A DNA stretch of 64,000 bases from Oscillatoriales cyanobacterium CG2_30_40_61 (GTDB lineage Bacteria; Cyanobacteriota; Cyanobacteriia; Cyanobacteriales; Microcoleaceae), in assembly GCA_001873365.1 (NCBI GenBank), contig MNYZ01000058.1, forward strand, positions 50,109-114,108. Direction: 5' to 3'. Position 1 is the first letter of the stretch. Each line of letters opens with the position of its first letter. The notes under the pieces were generated by a model. That model had not been told where the DNA came from. It saw nothing but the letters and a program-made list of their open reading frames with translations, and did no database searches. Shown one piece after another: positions 37,788 to 46,845 of this stretch. The translations under genes and the position numbers were made by a program.

Positions 37788-37821
37788 AAGTCCCCCTTGG
37801 GAAGGGGGATTTAGGGGGATC
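37788..37821. repeat. Dispersed AAGTCCCCCTTGGG hairpin repeat
   Basis: Copy of the 35-base family also at 13085-13119, 46727-46760 and, twice in tandem, 55376-55445. CCCCCTTGGGAAGGGGG forms a short hairpin. It lies between the DUF4079 and comEC genes. Confidence 0.8.
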
Positions 37822-37861
37822 AAATCCAGGATACTCCTATTGATCCGTATCTTATTAAATC

Positions 37862-40312
37862 ATGAATCAGACGGTGATTTTAATTCTGGCTTTTGCTTAT
37901 CTCTTAGGTTTGCTTATAGGTATAATTCCTGGGGGAAATTATGCAATATTAGGCTTAGGAATTTTATTGGCAATAGCCACCGCCCTCAAACAATTTTATC
38001 AACAGAAACAATCCCGCCAAGCTCGAATTAAACAATTTATTCAGCAAAAACAAACCCGCAAAGATGCCCTAACTGATCCGATTGAATTTGCAGATAAAAT
38101 CCCTAAAATTTCCCGTCCTAAGTTTCCCTTTTGGGTGTGGTTATTAGCTGGAATTATTGCTTTTTTAGCCAGTGTTTATTTACAAATCAGAACGCCTCAA
38201 CCAGCGACCAATGATATTAGTCAGTTAATTATTAATAGTGGAAATAGCCAAGATTTATTAATTACGGTTCGGGGAGAAGTTAGTAGTATTCCTCGGTTAA
38301 CTCGTTCGGGACGGGGACAATTTTGGTTACAGGTAAATCAAGTTAATGAAATTACTAATAATAATACAACTATTGCCGTTAGTAAAGATGTCAGTGGTTT
38401 GGTTTATGTGACTGTTCCCATATTAAAAGCCACGGGATTATATCCGGGGGAAAGTATCGCCATTACCGGAAGTTTATACAAACCTCAACCTCCTTCTAAC
38501 CCGGGTGGATTCGATTTTCAAAACTATCTGGCTCAACAAGGATCATTTACCGGACTTCGAGGACGTTATATTAGTCATGATCATAGTCAACCGCCTCCTT
38601 GGGGACTATGGAAAATTCGCCAACGGATTACTCGATCTCAAGCTGAATTATTAGGAGTTCCCAAAGGTTCCCTATTAAGCGCGATGGTTTTAGGACGTTT
38701 AGCCGTTGATTTACCCTACGATATTAGAGATATTTTTGTTCAAGTTGGACTGGCTCATATTCTAGCGGCTTCAGGATTTCAAGTATCGTTTTTATTAGGA
38801 ATTATTTTAGCCATTACTCAAAAGTTTTCCCCAAGGGTGAGATTTGGTTTGGGATTATTAACCTTACTAATTTATTTGGGATTAACAGGGATTTCTCCAT
38901 CGGTATTACGGGCAACATTAATGGGTTTAGCGGTATTAGTTGCCCTGTTAACCCAACGTCAAACTAAACCTTTAAACGTATTATTGATCGTCGCTATTTT
39001 ATTATTAATTGCTAATCCAACTTGGATTTTTGATATTGGATTTCAACTGAGTTTTTTAGCCACTTTAGGATTAATGGTTACGGTTCCTCCCTTAATGCAG
39101 AAGTTAGATTGGATGCCCCCTTTCTTCGCGTCCTTAATTGCAGTTCCTTTATCAGCATTAATCTGGACATTGCCTTTGCAATTATATGTTTTTAAAGTAT
39201 TATCTCCCTATAGTATTCTGGTTAATATTATCGCATCTCCCCTGATTTCTATTATCACGCTAGGAGGGATATCGAGTGCATTATCTGCCTTATTAATACC
39301 CAGTTTAGGAAGTGCGATCGCCCAATTTCTTTATTATCCAATTTCAGGTTTAATAGAAATAGCAAAATATTTTAGTCAACTCCCAGGAAATTCGATTGCT
39401 GTGGGTAGTATTTCCCTGATTCAATTAATAACGCTCTATAGTTTAATCCTAGTAATTTGGGTTTATTTTAGCTGGATAAACCCGGCATCAAACCCCAAAT
39501 TTTCCCGATCAAAAACCCGATTTATTCCTGTTCTTTTTGCCGTCACCTTAGCCCTATTTATTGTAATTATCCCCAGTTGGTATACTAAAACCCTACGGTT
39601 TCAAGCCACCCTTCTGAGTACCCCTCAAGAACCGATTTTAGTGATTGAAGAAAAAGGACAAGTCACCTTAATAAATAGTGGGAGTCAGAACACCGCTAAA
39701 TTTGCGGTTTTACCCTTTTTAAATGCTCAGGGGATTAATGGGATTAACAACGCCGTGGCGACCCATTCTCAACTAGGTTTAAGTATTGGTTGGCCATTAA
39801 TTTTAGAAAATATTCCCATTCAAACTTTTTATGATAATCCTACTCCGAAAAAAAATTATCAAGCCACTAATGAAATTATTTTAAAAGCCCTAGCCCAACA
39901 AAAAGGAAATTATGTTTCCCTAACTGTGGATCAACCGATTATGTTAGGTTCTGTAGAATTGAAGTTATTAAGTGCCCAACCTCCAGTTATTCAATTTAAA
40001 ATTGGTCAAAATCTTTGGACATTACTGGGAGAAACTTCTCTCTCCCAACAACAACAGTTGATTCAAAAACTCAAGTCAACTCAGGTATTATGGTGGTCGG
40101 GAGAATCTCTAACCCCGGAACTTTTATCGGTATTAACGCCTAAAATTGCGATCGCTTCTTCCAATTCTATTGATCCGAAAACCGTAGAAACCCTTGCTAA
40201 ACAAAAAACTCAAATCTTCTGGACGGGTCGAGACGGGGCTTTGAGATGGACGCCGACCCAGGGTTTTGAAACAACTTTAGATTTTGATCAAACAGATGGT
40301 TCACTTCTTTGA
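37862..40312 (+). CDS. comEC: ComEC/Rec2 DNA-uptake channel protein, degenerate lactamase domain
   Basis: 816-residue inner-membrane protein. Layout: an N-terminal DUF4131 part with two membrane helices and an OB-like external domain (about 110-235), then the Competence domain (about 270-560) with LAHILAASGFQVSFLLG and the conserved RATLMGLAVLVALLTQR segment, then a metallo-beta-lactamase-like C-terminal domain (about 580-816). In that last domain the metal motif HxHxDH is missing: the matching place reads ATHSQLGLSIG (His635). So it may pass single-stranded DNA but not degrade the other strand itself. Natural transformation in this organism is inferred only from the family. Confidence 0.9.
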   Translation: MNQTVILILAFAYLLGLLIGIIPGGNYAILGLGILLAIATALKQFYQQKQSRQARIKQFIQQKQTRKDALTDPIEFADKIPKISRPKFPFWVWLLAGIIAFLASVYLQIRTPQPATNDISQLIINSGNSQDLLITVRGEVSSIPRLTRSGRGQFWLQVNQVNEITNNNTTIAVSKDVSGLVYVTVPILKATGLYPGESIAITGSLYKPQPPSNPGGFDFQNYLAQQGSFTGLRGRYISHDHSQPPPWGLWKIRQRITRSQAELLGVPKGSLLSAMVLGRLAVDLPYDIRDIFVQVGLAHILAASGFQVSFLLGIILAITQKFSPRVRFGLGLLTLLIYLGLTGISPSVLRATLMGLAVLVALLTQRQTKPLNVLLIVAILLLIANPTWIFDIGFQLSFLATLGLMVTVPPLMQKLDWMPPFFASLIAVPLSALIWTLPLQLYVFKVLSPYSILVNIIASPLISIITLGGISSALSALLIPSLGSAIAQFLYYPISGLIEIAKYFSQLPGNSIAVGSISLIQLITLYSLILVIWVYFSWINPASNPKFSRSKTRFIPVLFAVTLALFIVIIPSWYTKTLRFQATLLSTPQEPILVIEEKGQVTLINSGSQNTAKFAVLPFLNAQGINGINNAVATHSQLGLSIGWPLILENIPIQTFYDNPTPKKNYQATNEIILKALAQQKGNYVSLTVDQPIMLGSVELKLLSAQPPVIQFKIGQNLWTLLGETSLSQQQQLIQKLKSTQVLWWSGESLTPELLSVLTPKIAIASSNSIDPKTVETLAKQKTQIFWTGRDGALRWTPTQGFETTLDFDQTDGSLL

Positions 40313-40360
40313 TATAATTGCAGAAATGGTTTAGAATCAGATCTAGATCATTTCTAACCT

Positions 40361-40450
40361 GGAGAGGTGGCAGAGTTGGTCGAATGCGACACACTCGAAA
40401 TGTGTTAGGGGCTTTACGGTTCCTCGAGGGTTCGAATCCCTCCCTCTCCG
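40361..40450 (+). tRNA. tRNA-Ser(CGA)
   Basis: 90-base serine tRNA with the long variable arm. Acceptor GGAGAGG pairs with CCTCTCC at the 3' end, with G as discriminator. The anticodon stem is ACACA/TGTGT, loop CTCGAAA with anticodon CGA (reads UCG). The T arm is GAGGGTTCGAATCCCTC. CCA is not encoded. A T5 run follows directly, a possible terminator. Confidence 0.95.
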
Positions 40451-40506
40451 TTTTTCGGGCCCCCTATCGTTACAATATTTGAATCACTGATAGAGGGGTT
40501 GTGTCC

Positions 40507-41289
40507 ATGTCCTTAACGCCGTTGAGCGAAGCCATACAAACAAATGCACTCGATAATATTCGTTTAATTGCAACGGATATCGATGGAACTTTAACCCAAA
40601 ACGGAAAATTTACCCCTGATTTATTGCAAGCTTTATTTGCATTAAAACAGGCTAAAATTCCAGTAATTTTAATTACGGGACGGTCGGCGGGATGGGTACA
40701 AGCCTTAAAACATTATCTTCCGGTGACAGGTGCGATCGCGGAAAATGGGGGTTTATATTATCCCTTGGAGTCTGACCAGCCGCAATTTTTAATATCTTTA
40801 AATTCTATCTCCCAACATCGGCAAAATTTAGCCCAAGCGTTTCAAATTCTCCAAGTTCAATATCCCCATCTCCAGGCTTCGGTTGATAATCCTTTTCGGT
40901 TTACGGATTGGACATTTGATATTCAAAATATTAGTTTATCAGAAATTCAACAATTAACTGAACTTTGTGCAGAATTGGGTTGGGGATTTACCTATAGTAC
41001 CGTTCAAGGTCATATTAAACCGAAAAACCAAGATAAAGCCACGGGATTATTAAAAGTAATTCAGCAATATTGGTCAGACTTAACCCCGGAACAAATTCTT
41101 ACCATTGGCGATAGTCCCAATGATCAAACCCTATTTAATTCTGAGTTATTTCCTCAGTCTATTGGAGTTGCTAATATCTTAGAATATAGGGAGCAATTAA
41201 CCCATCACCCCCGTTATATTACCGCAGGTTTAGAAGTCGAAGGATTTTGTCAAATTGTTAATATTTTTTATCCTTTCTTAGTGCCTTAG
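40507..41289 (+). CDS. HAD-superfamily (Cof-type) phosphatase
   Basis: 260 residues. Motif I is ATDIDGTLTQNGKF, motif II VILITGRSAG, the catalytic Lys is in HIKPKNQDKATGL, and motif III/IV is TIGDSPNDQTLF. The cap domain (about 80-185) is of the C2 type found in Cof-like and sucrose-phosphatase-like enzymes. So it should dephosphorylate a small sugar-phosphate or nucleotide in the cytosol. I chose the ATG at 40507, ten bases after GAGGGG; GTG at 40501 is also possible. It follows the tRNA by about 55 bases. Confidence 0.87.
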   Translation: MSLTPLSEAIQTNALDNIRLIATDIDGTLTQNGKFTPDLLQALFALKQAKIPVILITGRSAGWVQALKHYLPVTGAIAENGGLYYPLESDQPQFLISLNSISQHRQNLAQAFQILQVQYPHLQASVDNPFRFTDWTFDIQNISLSEIQQLTELCAELGWGFTYSTVQGHIKPKNQDKATGLLKVIQQYWSDLTPEQILTIGDSPNDQTLFNSELFPQSIGVANILEYREQLTHHPRYITAGLEVEGFCQIVNIFYPFLVP

Positions 41290-41379
41290 TGCCTTTGTGT
41301 TTCCTTCAAAAATCTACAACTAATTATTTTATGATCAGTTGTGTTATTATCGGCTCAACAATATATTCCCCCACCTGCG

Positions 41380-43026
41380 ATGAGTTATTGTATGACCGTA
41401 GGATGTTCTCATCCAGAAAATCTCAACTCAGCCGAATATTGTCAAGGTTGTGGTCAATTATTATTACTCCAAAACCGTTATCTCGCCATAAAACCTTTAA
41501 GTAGAGGAGGTTTTGGTCGAACATTTTTGGCAATTGATCAACAAATTCCTTCCCATCCCTATTGTGTAATTAAACAATTTTTTGTTCAGTATGAAAACCC
41601 CCAAGATTATCAAACGGCTGCTAAATTATTTCGTCAAGAAGCAGTACGTTTAGATCAATTAGGAAAACATCCCCAAATTCCTCAACTATTAGCACATTTT
41701 GAACAAAATCAACAATTGTTTATTATTCAAGAATATATCGAGGGAAAAACCCTATTTGATGAGGTGAAACAAGATGGATTATTTACAGAAAAAAAAATTT
41801 GGCACGTTTTAAAACAAATTCTCCCTATTTTACAATTTATTCATGAACAGAATATTATTCATCGAGATATTAAACCTGCTAATTTGATGCAGCGTTGTTC
41901 TCTGGCTTCCTGTCCTGAAAACTATTTAGATCCCGTTGTAGATTTAACCCAAATTCCTCCTACTATTCAAATGGGAGATCAAGAACAGGCTCAAATAAGT
42001 GCTAAACTTAAATCAAAGATTTCTCCTATTTTATCCGCAGAAAATTCCCACCTTAAAACAGGCACGGATTTTAATAAAAATGATATTGTTTTAATAGATT
42101 TTGGGATTTCCAAACTGTTAACAGAAACCGCCTTACTCCACATTGGAACTATTATCGGAACACCGGAATTTATGGCTCCTGAACAAATCAGAGGAAGAGT
42201 TTATCCCGCCAGTGATTTGTATAGCTTAGGGCTAACTTGTTTATATTTAATTATGGGAATTTCCCCCGGAAAACTATATGATGATCATAATGAAAAATGG
42301 AATTGGCGGAGTTATTTACCCCCGGAACAAATTATTAGCGATCGCTTAGAAACCGTTTTAAATAAATTAATAGCGGTCGCCATTAATCAACGTTATAAAT
42401 CCGCCGAAGAAGCATTAAAAGCAATTGAATCTTCTGAAACGCCTGTAAATATAGCAGTTAAACCTATTATTCCGATTAAAAAAACATCTACAAAAATTAT
42501 CCAGGCTCCTGCTAAAACCCCTAATTTATTAGATAGAATTAAACAAAACTTAGGCTATCAGCCCTTAAATGATCCTTTAAAATCCGCCGTGGGAGTCGAT
42601 TATACTAAACTCCAAACCCTCTTATCTCAAAAACATTGGAAACAAGCGGATCAAGAAACTTGGAGTGTACTCTGTCAAGCCCTAAAAAAATCTAAAAAAA
42701 CCTATTTATACGCCCAGGATTTAGCAAATTTACCCTGTGAAGATCTACAAACCATTAATCATCTTTGGGTAAAATATAGTAATGGCAGATTTGGATTTAG
42801 TATTCAAAATAAAATTTATCAAACAGTGGAAGGAGACTATGGAAAATTTTGTCAGCAGGTGGGATGGTTAACCTATAATCCCCATAATCCTGATTATGGT
42901 ATCGAATATAAAACATCCGCTCCCATCGGACATCTACCCACCCGCAATTGGATAGTTAGCACCGGAAAATGGTGGAAAAACCTAGAAATTTTAGCCGAAA
43001 AATTAGAAAGTTGTAAAATCAATTAA
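41380..43026 (+). CDS. Ser/Thr protein kinase with GUN4 domain and large kinase insert
   Basis: 548 residues. A short N-terminal zinc ribbon (CSHPENLNSAEYCQGCG) precedes a PknB-type kinase domain: glycine loop LSRGGFGRTFLAID, Lys in CVIKQF, IIHRDIKPAN with Asp163, LIDFGIS with Asp240, and GTPEFMAPEQ. Between Asp163 and Asp240 lie 77 residues, where about 18 are usual, so some 60 residues are inserted (CSLASCPENYLDPVVDLT and on). The C-terminal GUN4 domain (about 407-530: LLSQKHWKQADQETW, GRFGFSIQ) binds porphyrins in GUN4 proper. Kinase-GUN4 fusions occur in cyanobacteria; the ligand here is unknown. The ATG at 41380 is chosen because the ribbon starts there. Confidence 0.92.
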   Translation: MSYCMTVGCSHPENLNSAEYCQGCGQLLLLQNRYLAIKPLSRGGFGRTFLAIDQQIPSHPYCVIKQFFVQYENPQDYQTAAKLFRQEAVRLDQLGKHPQIPQLLAHFEQNQQLFIIQEYIEGKTLFDEVKQDGLFTEKKIWHVLKQILPILQFIHEQNIIHRDIKPANLMQRCSLASCPENYLDPVVDLTQIPPTIQMGDQEQAQISAKLKSKISPILSAENSHLKTGTDFNKNDIVLIDFGISKLLTETALLHIGTIIGTPEFMAPEQIRGRVYPASDLYSLGLTCLYLIMGISPGKLYDDHNEKWNWRSYLPPEQIISDRLETVLNKLIAVAINQRYKSAEEALKAIESSETPVNIAVKPIIPIKKTSTKIIQAPAKTPNLLDRIKQNLGYQPLNDPLKSAVGVDYTKLQTLLSQKHWKQADQETWSVLCQALKKSKKTYLYAQDLANLPCEDLQTINHLWVKYSNGRFGFSIQNKIYQTVEGDYGKFCQQVGWLTYNPHNPDYGIEYKTSAPIGHLPTRNWIVSTGKWWKNLEILAEKLESCKIN

Positions 43027-43156
43027 AAATAAATAAACACCCAGTTTCTCCAACAATACCTTCTGTTTGATCATTCTTCTTCGTGTCTTCGTGCCTTTGT
43101 GGTGACAAAAAAATGACGACGGTATTCTCAAAAAAACCAGGTTTTTATGGTATAAT

Positions 43157-43684
43157 CTACTTGGCAGAAATCGGTTGTACAAACTGCCGATTAGCTCGCA
43201 CAAAACAATGGGAAGGAGCGGCGGTTTGATCGGTTTTTTCCACATAAATCCAAGGTTGTTGTTTCGTATCGTAAACCACACCAAACCCCGCCGGGCCCAA
43301 ATTAATTTGAAAGTCCTGTCCTGCTGACAATTTTCCAACCACGGGCCAATTTTCAATATTTAATTCGGTTTTATTACTAGGATTTTCTAATTGTGAATAA
43401 TTGGTATTTCCTAACATCCGACAATCAATTCCTTGAGGATTGGATTGGGCTGCTTCCCAGGAAAAATGGGGCGATCGCTGATAATCTCCATTTGCCCGAG
43501 GTTGGGGAATAGACCCCTCCTCTGTCTGCGTTTGGGTTGAACTTAATCCCCCATTATCGAGGGGGACTTGGGAAGGTGGATTCAGGGAATTTTGACAAGC
43601 GATCGCCCGGACGCCCATCCCCGTTAACACCAAGCCCAAACCCAAGGATAAAATCACCGATCTTAAATCATTTTTAGCGGTCAT
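43157..43684 (-). CDS. Secreted or anchored protein of unknown function
   Basis: 175 residues with a hydrophobic N-terminal segment ([22 protein letters not shown]), which could be a signal peptide or anchor. Ser/Pro/Gln-rich linker follows, then a domain with [34 protein letters not shown] and [12 protein letters not shown]. Cysteines at about 106 and 159 could form a disulfide outside the cell. The ATG at 43684 overlaps the miaB stop (ATGA), so translation is coupled to miaB. No functional match known to me. Confidence 0.75.
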   Translation of the reverse strand: MTAKNDLRSVILSLGLGLVLTGMGVRAIACQNSLNPPSQVPLDNGGLSSTQTQTEEGSIPQPRANGDYQRSPHFSWEAAQSNPQGIDCRMLGNTNYSQLENPSNKTELNIENWPVVGKLSAGQDFQINLGPAGFGVVYDTKQQPWIYVEKTDQTAAPSHCFVRANRQFVQPISAK

Positions 43685-45039
43685 ACAGGTATACACAACT
43701 CAACAGGTTCCCCAGTTAAACTAAAGGGTCTTACCTGGGTTATTTTCACTTTCACCTGTTGACCTTTCAATTCCGCTAAATTTCCTGAGAAAAAGGTTAA
43801 CCGATTTCCCCTTGTCCGTCCCATAACTTGAGAAGGATCTTTGGAATTTGTACCCTCGACTAACACTTCTTCAATTCTGCCCAAATAGCGCTGGGAACGT
43901 TCCGCCGCCTTCACAGAAACTAAGCGATTTAATTGTTGTAAACGATCGGCTTTTACCTCCTCACTCAATTGATTTTCCCACAACGCCGCCGGAGTCCCAG
44001 GACGGGGAGAATAGGCGGCGGTATTTAATAAATCAAAGCCAATATCATCGACTAATTTCATCGTATTTTCAAACTGTTCTTCGGTTTCCCCTGGAAATCC
44101 CACAATCGCATCCGCACTAATAGAAGCATCGGGTATATATTCCCGAATAGTATGAATAATTTGGCGATATTTTTCTTGAGTATAACCTCGCGCCATTGCC
44201 TTTAAAAGCTGATTATCTCCCGACTGAAACGGAATATGAAAATGTTCACAAATTTTCGGTAATTCCGCACAAGCTCGAATCAATCTTTCTGTAAAATAAC
44301 GGGGGTGACTGGTGGCAAATCTAATCCGTTCGATGCCAGGAACATCATGAATAAAATATAATAAATCCGTGAAATTATATAAATGCCGACCCCCAGGAGT
44401 CGAACCGGGCAAATCACGGCCGTAGGCATCAATATTTTGCCCTAATAAGGTGATTTCCTTATATCCCAAACGGCTTAATTCTTCGATTTCTTCCCGAATG
44501 GCTTCTGGGCGGCGCGATTGTTCAATCCCGCGTACATTGGGAACCACACAATAAGTACAACGTTCATTACAACCATAAATCACATTAACCCAGGCTGTTA
44601 CTTCACTATCTCGACGGGGTTTAGTAATATCTTCGATGATTTCTATGGGTTCTGTGGCAACAATTTGATTGCCTTGAAATACCTGTTCTAATAGGTCTTG
44701 TAAACGGTTGGCGTGTTGTGGCCCCATGACCAAATCTACTTCAGGAACCCGACGCAGTAAGGTTTCTCCTTCCTGTTGGGCAACACATCCGGCGACAATA
44801 ATGGTTAAATTTGGTTCTTCCTGTTTGCGTTTTGCCTGTCTTCCTAAATAGGAATAAACTTTTTGTTCGGCATTATCTCGAATCGTACAAGTATTATAAA
44901 GAATTACATTAGCATCATTGGGATCTTCGGTAAAATCAAAGCCCATTTCTTCTAAAACGCCAGCCATGCGTTCCGAGTCGGCTTTGTTCATCTGACAGCC
45001 GAAAGTTGTAATATGATAACGTTGGGAATTTGTAGTCAT
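43681..45039 (-). CDS. miaB: tRNA methylthiotransferase MiaB
   Basis: 452-residue radical-SAM enzyme that adds a methylthio group to i6A37 of tRNAs. The N-terminal UPF0004 domain has [31 protein letters not shown] and the [10 protein letters not shown] segment, giving three cysteines for the auxiliary cluster. The radical SAM motif [15 protein letters not shown] has the CxxxCxxC triad. A TRAM domain closes the protein (about 380-450, [20 protein letters not shown]). Cytoplasmic; all key residues intact. It overlaps the next gene by four bases. Confidence 0.96.
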   Translation of the reverse strand: MTTNSQRYHITTFGCQMNKADSERMAGVLEEMGFDFTEDPNDANVILYNTCTIRDNAEQKVYSYLGRQAKRKQEEPNLTIIVAGCVAQQEGETLLRRVPEVDLVMGPQHANRLQDLLEQVFQGNQIVATEPIEIIEDITKPRRDSEVTAWVNVIYGCNERCTYCVVPNVRGIEQSRRPEAIREEIEELSRLGYKEITLLGQNIDAYGRDLPGSTPGGRHLYNFTDLLYFIHDVPGIERIRFATSHPRYFTERLIRACAELPKICEHFHIPFQSGDNQLLKAMARGYTQEKYRQIIHTIREYIPDASISADAIVGFPGETEEQFENTMKLVDDIGFDLLNTAAYSPRPGTPAALWENQLSEEVKADRLQQLNRLVSVKAAERSQRYLGRIEEVLVEGTNSKDPSQVMGRTRGNRLTFFSGNLAELKGQQVKVKITQVRPFSLTGEPVELCIPV

Positions 45040-45146
45040 CGAATTTTAGAAGTCTCCTATCTCTTGAGAAAGGTTAAATTTAGCCTTTCTACAGAGTTTA
45101 TTATAATTCATTTTGTCTAGTTTTGTGAAATTTACAGTTTAAAATA

Positions 45147-45314
45147 ATGAAACCCAAACATATTGTCTACACTGTAGCTGCCATTTCAATTATTGGGTCT
45201 TTCCTGTTAACGACTCAAAATCCAGCTTTAGAATTATCATTTTTAGTCGGATTTTTATTAGCGATTTTAACTAAAGGAATCAGAAAACGGCGTTCTGTGT
45301 CTAAAGATATTTAA
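45147..45314 (+). CDS. 55-residue two-helix membrane protein
   Basis: Short gene from the ATG at 45147 to TAA at 45312-45314. The product starts MKPKHIVYTVAAISIIGSFL and has two hydrophobic segments (about 7-22 and 28-43) separated by TTQNPALE. It ends in the basic tail KGIRKRRSVSKDI. It is divergent from miaB, which begins 107 bases away. It has normal codon use and a sensible positive-inside topology, so I think it is real. Function unknown. Confidence 0.6.
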   Translation: MKPKHIVYTVAAISIIGSFLLTTQNPALELSFLVGFLLAILTKGIRKRRSVSKDI

Positions 45315-45423
45315 AAATTATTCTCGAAACTGGGAATGATGCTGAATTTGGAAAATTTATCACAAATTCAATATTATCCCTTATACTAAAATTATACCAT
45401 CAATCATTTTAGGTATAACTCTA

Positions 45424-45669
45424 ATGAGTGTTCTGATTCCAGATGAGATCCTCCGAGCTACAAAGATGACTGAGGATGAATTGAAGTTAGAAATTGCTAT
45501 TTTGCTATATCAGCAAGAAAAAATTAGTAGTGGTAAAGCTCGGACTTGGACTAAGCTAACTGTGATTGAGTTTCAACATGAACTTGCTAAAAGAGGTTTG
45601 TGTATCAACTATGACGTCAAGGATTTTGAAACAGATATAAAAACATTGCAATCAATGGGGTTATTGTGA
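45424..45669 (+). CDS. UPF0175 antitoxin-like protein
   Basis: 81 residues, all of the UPF0175 family: VLIPDEILRATKMTEDELKL, then ELAILLYQ-type helix, GKARTWTKLTVIEFQHELAKR and INYDVKDFETDIKTL. The family acts as antitoxin to a downstream DUF3368/PIN ribonuclease in many cyanobacteria. The toxin gene starts four bases before this stop but is broken by a mobile element, so the antitoxin is now an orphan. AGG lies ten bases before the ATG. Cytoplasmic. Confidence 0.85.
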   Translation: MSVLIPDEILRATKMTEDELKLEIAILLYQQEKISSGKARTWTKLTVIEFQHELAKRGLCINYDVKDFETDIKTLQSMGLL

Positions 45670-45870
45670 TTGTTGTTAGCGATACTTCACCTATTACCAA
45701 TTTAGCCGCAATTGGGAAATTAGAACTGCTGGAAAAACCTTAGGACTTACGCACCAAACCGGGTTTGGTGAACGAGAAATTTAGATTTCATCCGCAAAAT
45801 TAGGGTCAGAAACCCGGTTTCTTTTGTCTTGTGCGTAAGTCCTGAACTTTATACTCGTGTATTCATTTGA
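45666..45870 (+). pseudogene. DUF3368 PIN-type toxin gene, split by a MITE
   Basis: GTG at 45666 overlaps the antitoxin stop. The first 25 codons read VIVVSDTSPITNLAAIGKLE then LLEKP, the start of DUF3368 with the first PIN-domain aspartate. The TAG at 45741-45743 is the first base(s) of the inserted element. Beyond the element, from about 45847, the frame continues LYTRVFI, just what relatives have after LLEK. The sequence then meets TGA at 45868-45870. No more of the PIN domain is found. So the insertion interrupted the gene and the rest was later lost or replaced. Confidence 0.8.
45742..45843. mobile_element. MITE-like element, copy B, inside the toxin gene
   Basis: 102-bp element bounded by AGGACTTACGCAC and its reverse complement GTGCGTAAGTCCT. 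The interior AAACCCGGTTTCT matches copy A at 6587-6697. Removing the element together with one copy of AAC (AAC on both sides, counting a few bases as ends) joins GAAAAAC to TTTATAC and restores the toxin frame. No open frame. Confidence 0.78.
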
Positions 45871-45920
45871 GCAACCTACTCACAAAAGACTTGTTTTATT
45901 TCCCTATCCTCTGGATAAGG

Positions 45921-46664
45921 TTAAACCTCTCCCCTATCAAAACCTAACGCTTCAGCAATTTGTTCATTTGTTAACCCCATTTCTCGTAACCGAGGAATAG
46001 CATTCCGTCGAGATTGTTCAGCCCGTTCAGCCCGTTCTTTTCCCGTGGGAATAATCACCCCTTTATCATCACACCACCGCAACCAAAGATCCTGTTTTTC
46101 TTCATATATTCCTGACCATGTAGTTAATCCCAAACTAATTTGTTCTAACCAAAATATTGATTGATTTTCAATTTCTGTTGTTTCTAATAATTGATAGTTT
46201 CCCTCCCGTAGAACATAAACTCGTAATAAAATATCGCCCAATTGTTGTAACGGGTCAAACACAACATAATATGTCACCCGCATCCGGGCATAATTAATTA
46301 ACTTACTCCCGAGTTCATTTCCTTCTTGATTAGAAACAATTTCAATCACCACATCGGGCGGTTTCCCAAACTCCCAAATAAAATAAGTCCGATTTCGTTT
46401 TTCTCGAAAATCCGGCGGGACTTCCACATCTAAAGATAAAAATACATCGGGGACAATCGGAGGATGACGGAGTGCATAGAAAATACCCACATTTGCATCA
46501 GCTAAAAACGTTGAATTTTCCCCTATTCTTTGCCAGGAAGTATATAAACATTCAACTAATAAACGCTGCAATTTAGCTGATAGAAAATTATCCACAGGAG
46601 TATCATCCTCAGTGATAACTTCAGTTAAATCAATAGTCGGAGGTTGAATCGGTGTCACAGACAT
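45921..46664 (-). CDS. Uma2-family (DUF820) putative nuclease-fold protein
   Basis: 247 residues. The Uma2/DUF820 fold with the PD-(D/E)xK core: ADANVGIFYALRHPPIVPDV, DVEVPP and WEFGKPPDVVIEIVSNQEGN, with the conserved Asp-Val-x-Glu-Ile. These proteins are very common in cyanobacteria, often in large paralogous families; their role is not settled. A C-terminal extension (about 205-247) is charged and ends GLTNEQIAEALGF, which resembles a helix-turn-helix. A small hairpin repeat lies upstream at 46727-46760. Confidence 0.85.
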   Translation of the reverse strand: MSVTPIQPPTIDLTEVITEDDTPVDNFLSAKLQRLLVECLYTSWQRIGENSTFLADANVGIFYALRHPPIVPDVFLSLDVEVPPDFREKRNRTYFIWEFGKPPDVVIEIVSNQEGNELGSKLINYARMRVTYYVVFDPLQQLGDILLRVYVLREGNYQLLETTEIENQSIFWLEQISLGLTTWSGIYEEKQDLWLRWCDDKGVIIPTGKERAERAEQSRRNAIPRLREMGLTNEQIAEALGFDRGEV

Positions 46665-46726
46665 AATAATTCATGCTATCTGTTTAGGGACTATTATAGC
46701 AAATTATTTGAGAAACTTGAATTCCG

Positions 46727-46760
46727 GTTCCCCCCTTTCCAAGGGGGGTTAGGGGGGATC
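46727..46760. repeat. Dispersed hairpin repeat, diverged copy
   Basis: GTTCCCCCCTTTCCAAGGGGGG followed by TTAGGGGGGATC: a diverged member of the family at 13085, 37788 and 55376, between the Uma2 and S9 peptidase genes. Confidence 0.65.
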
Positions 46761-46845
46761 AAACATTTAGCTAATAATACGTTTAACGTAATTATTAACA
46801 TTAATATCTATTGATAAACGCAGCTAATCCTATGTTTAATGGTGG

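Noticed and set aside
41289-41504. 71-codon frame overlapping the kinase start
   Set aside because: Out of frame with a well-supported gene and without family features.
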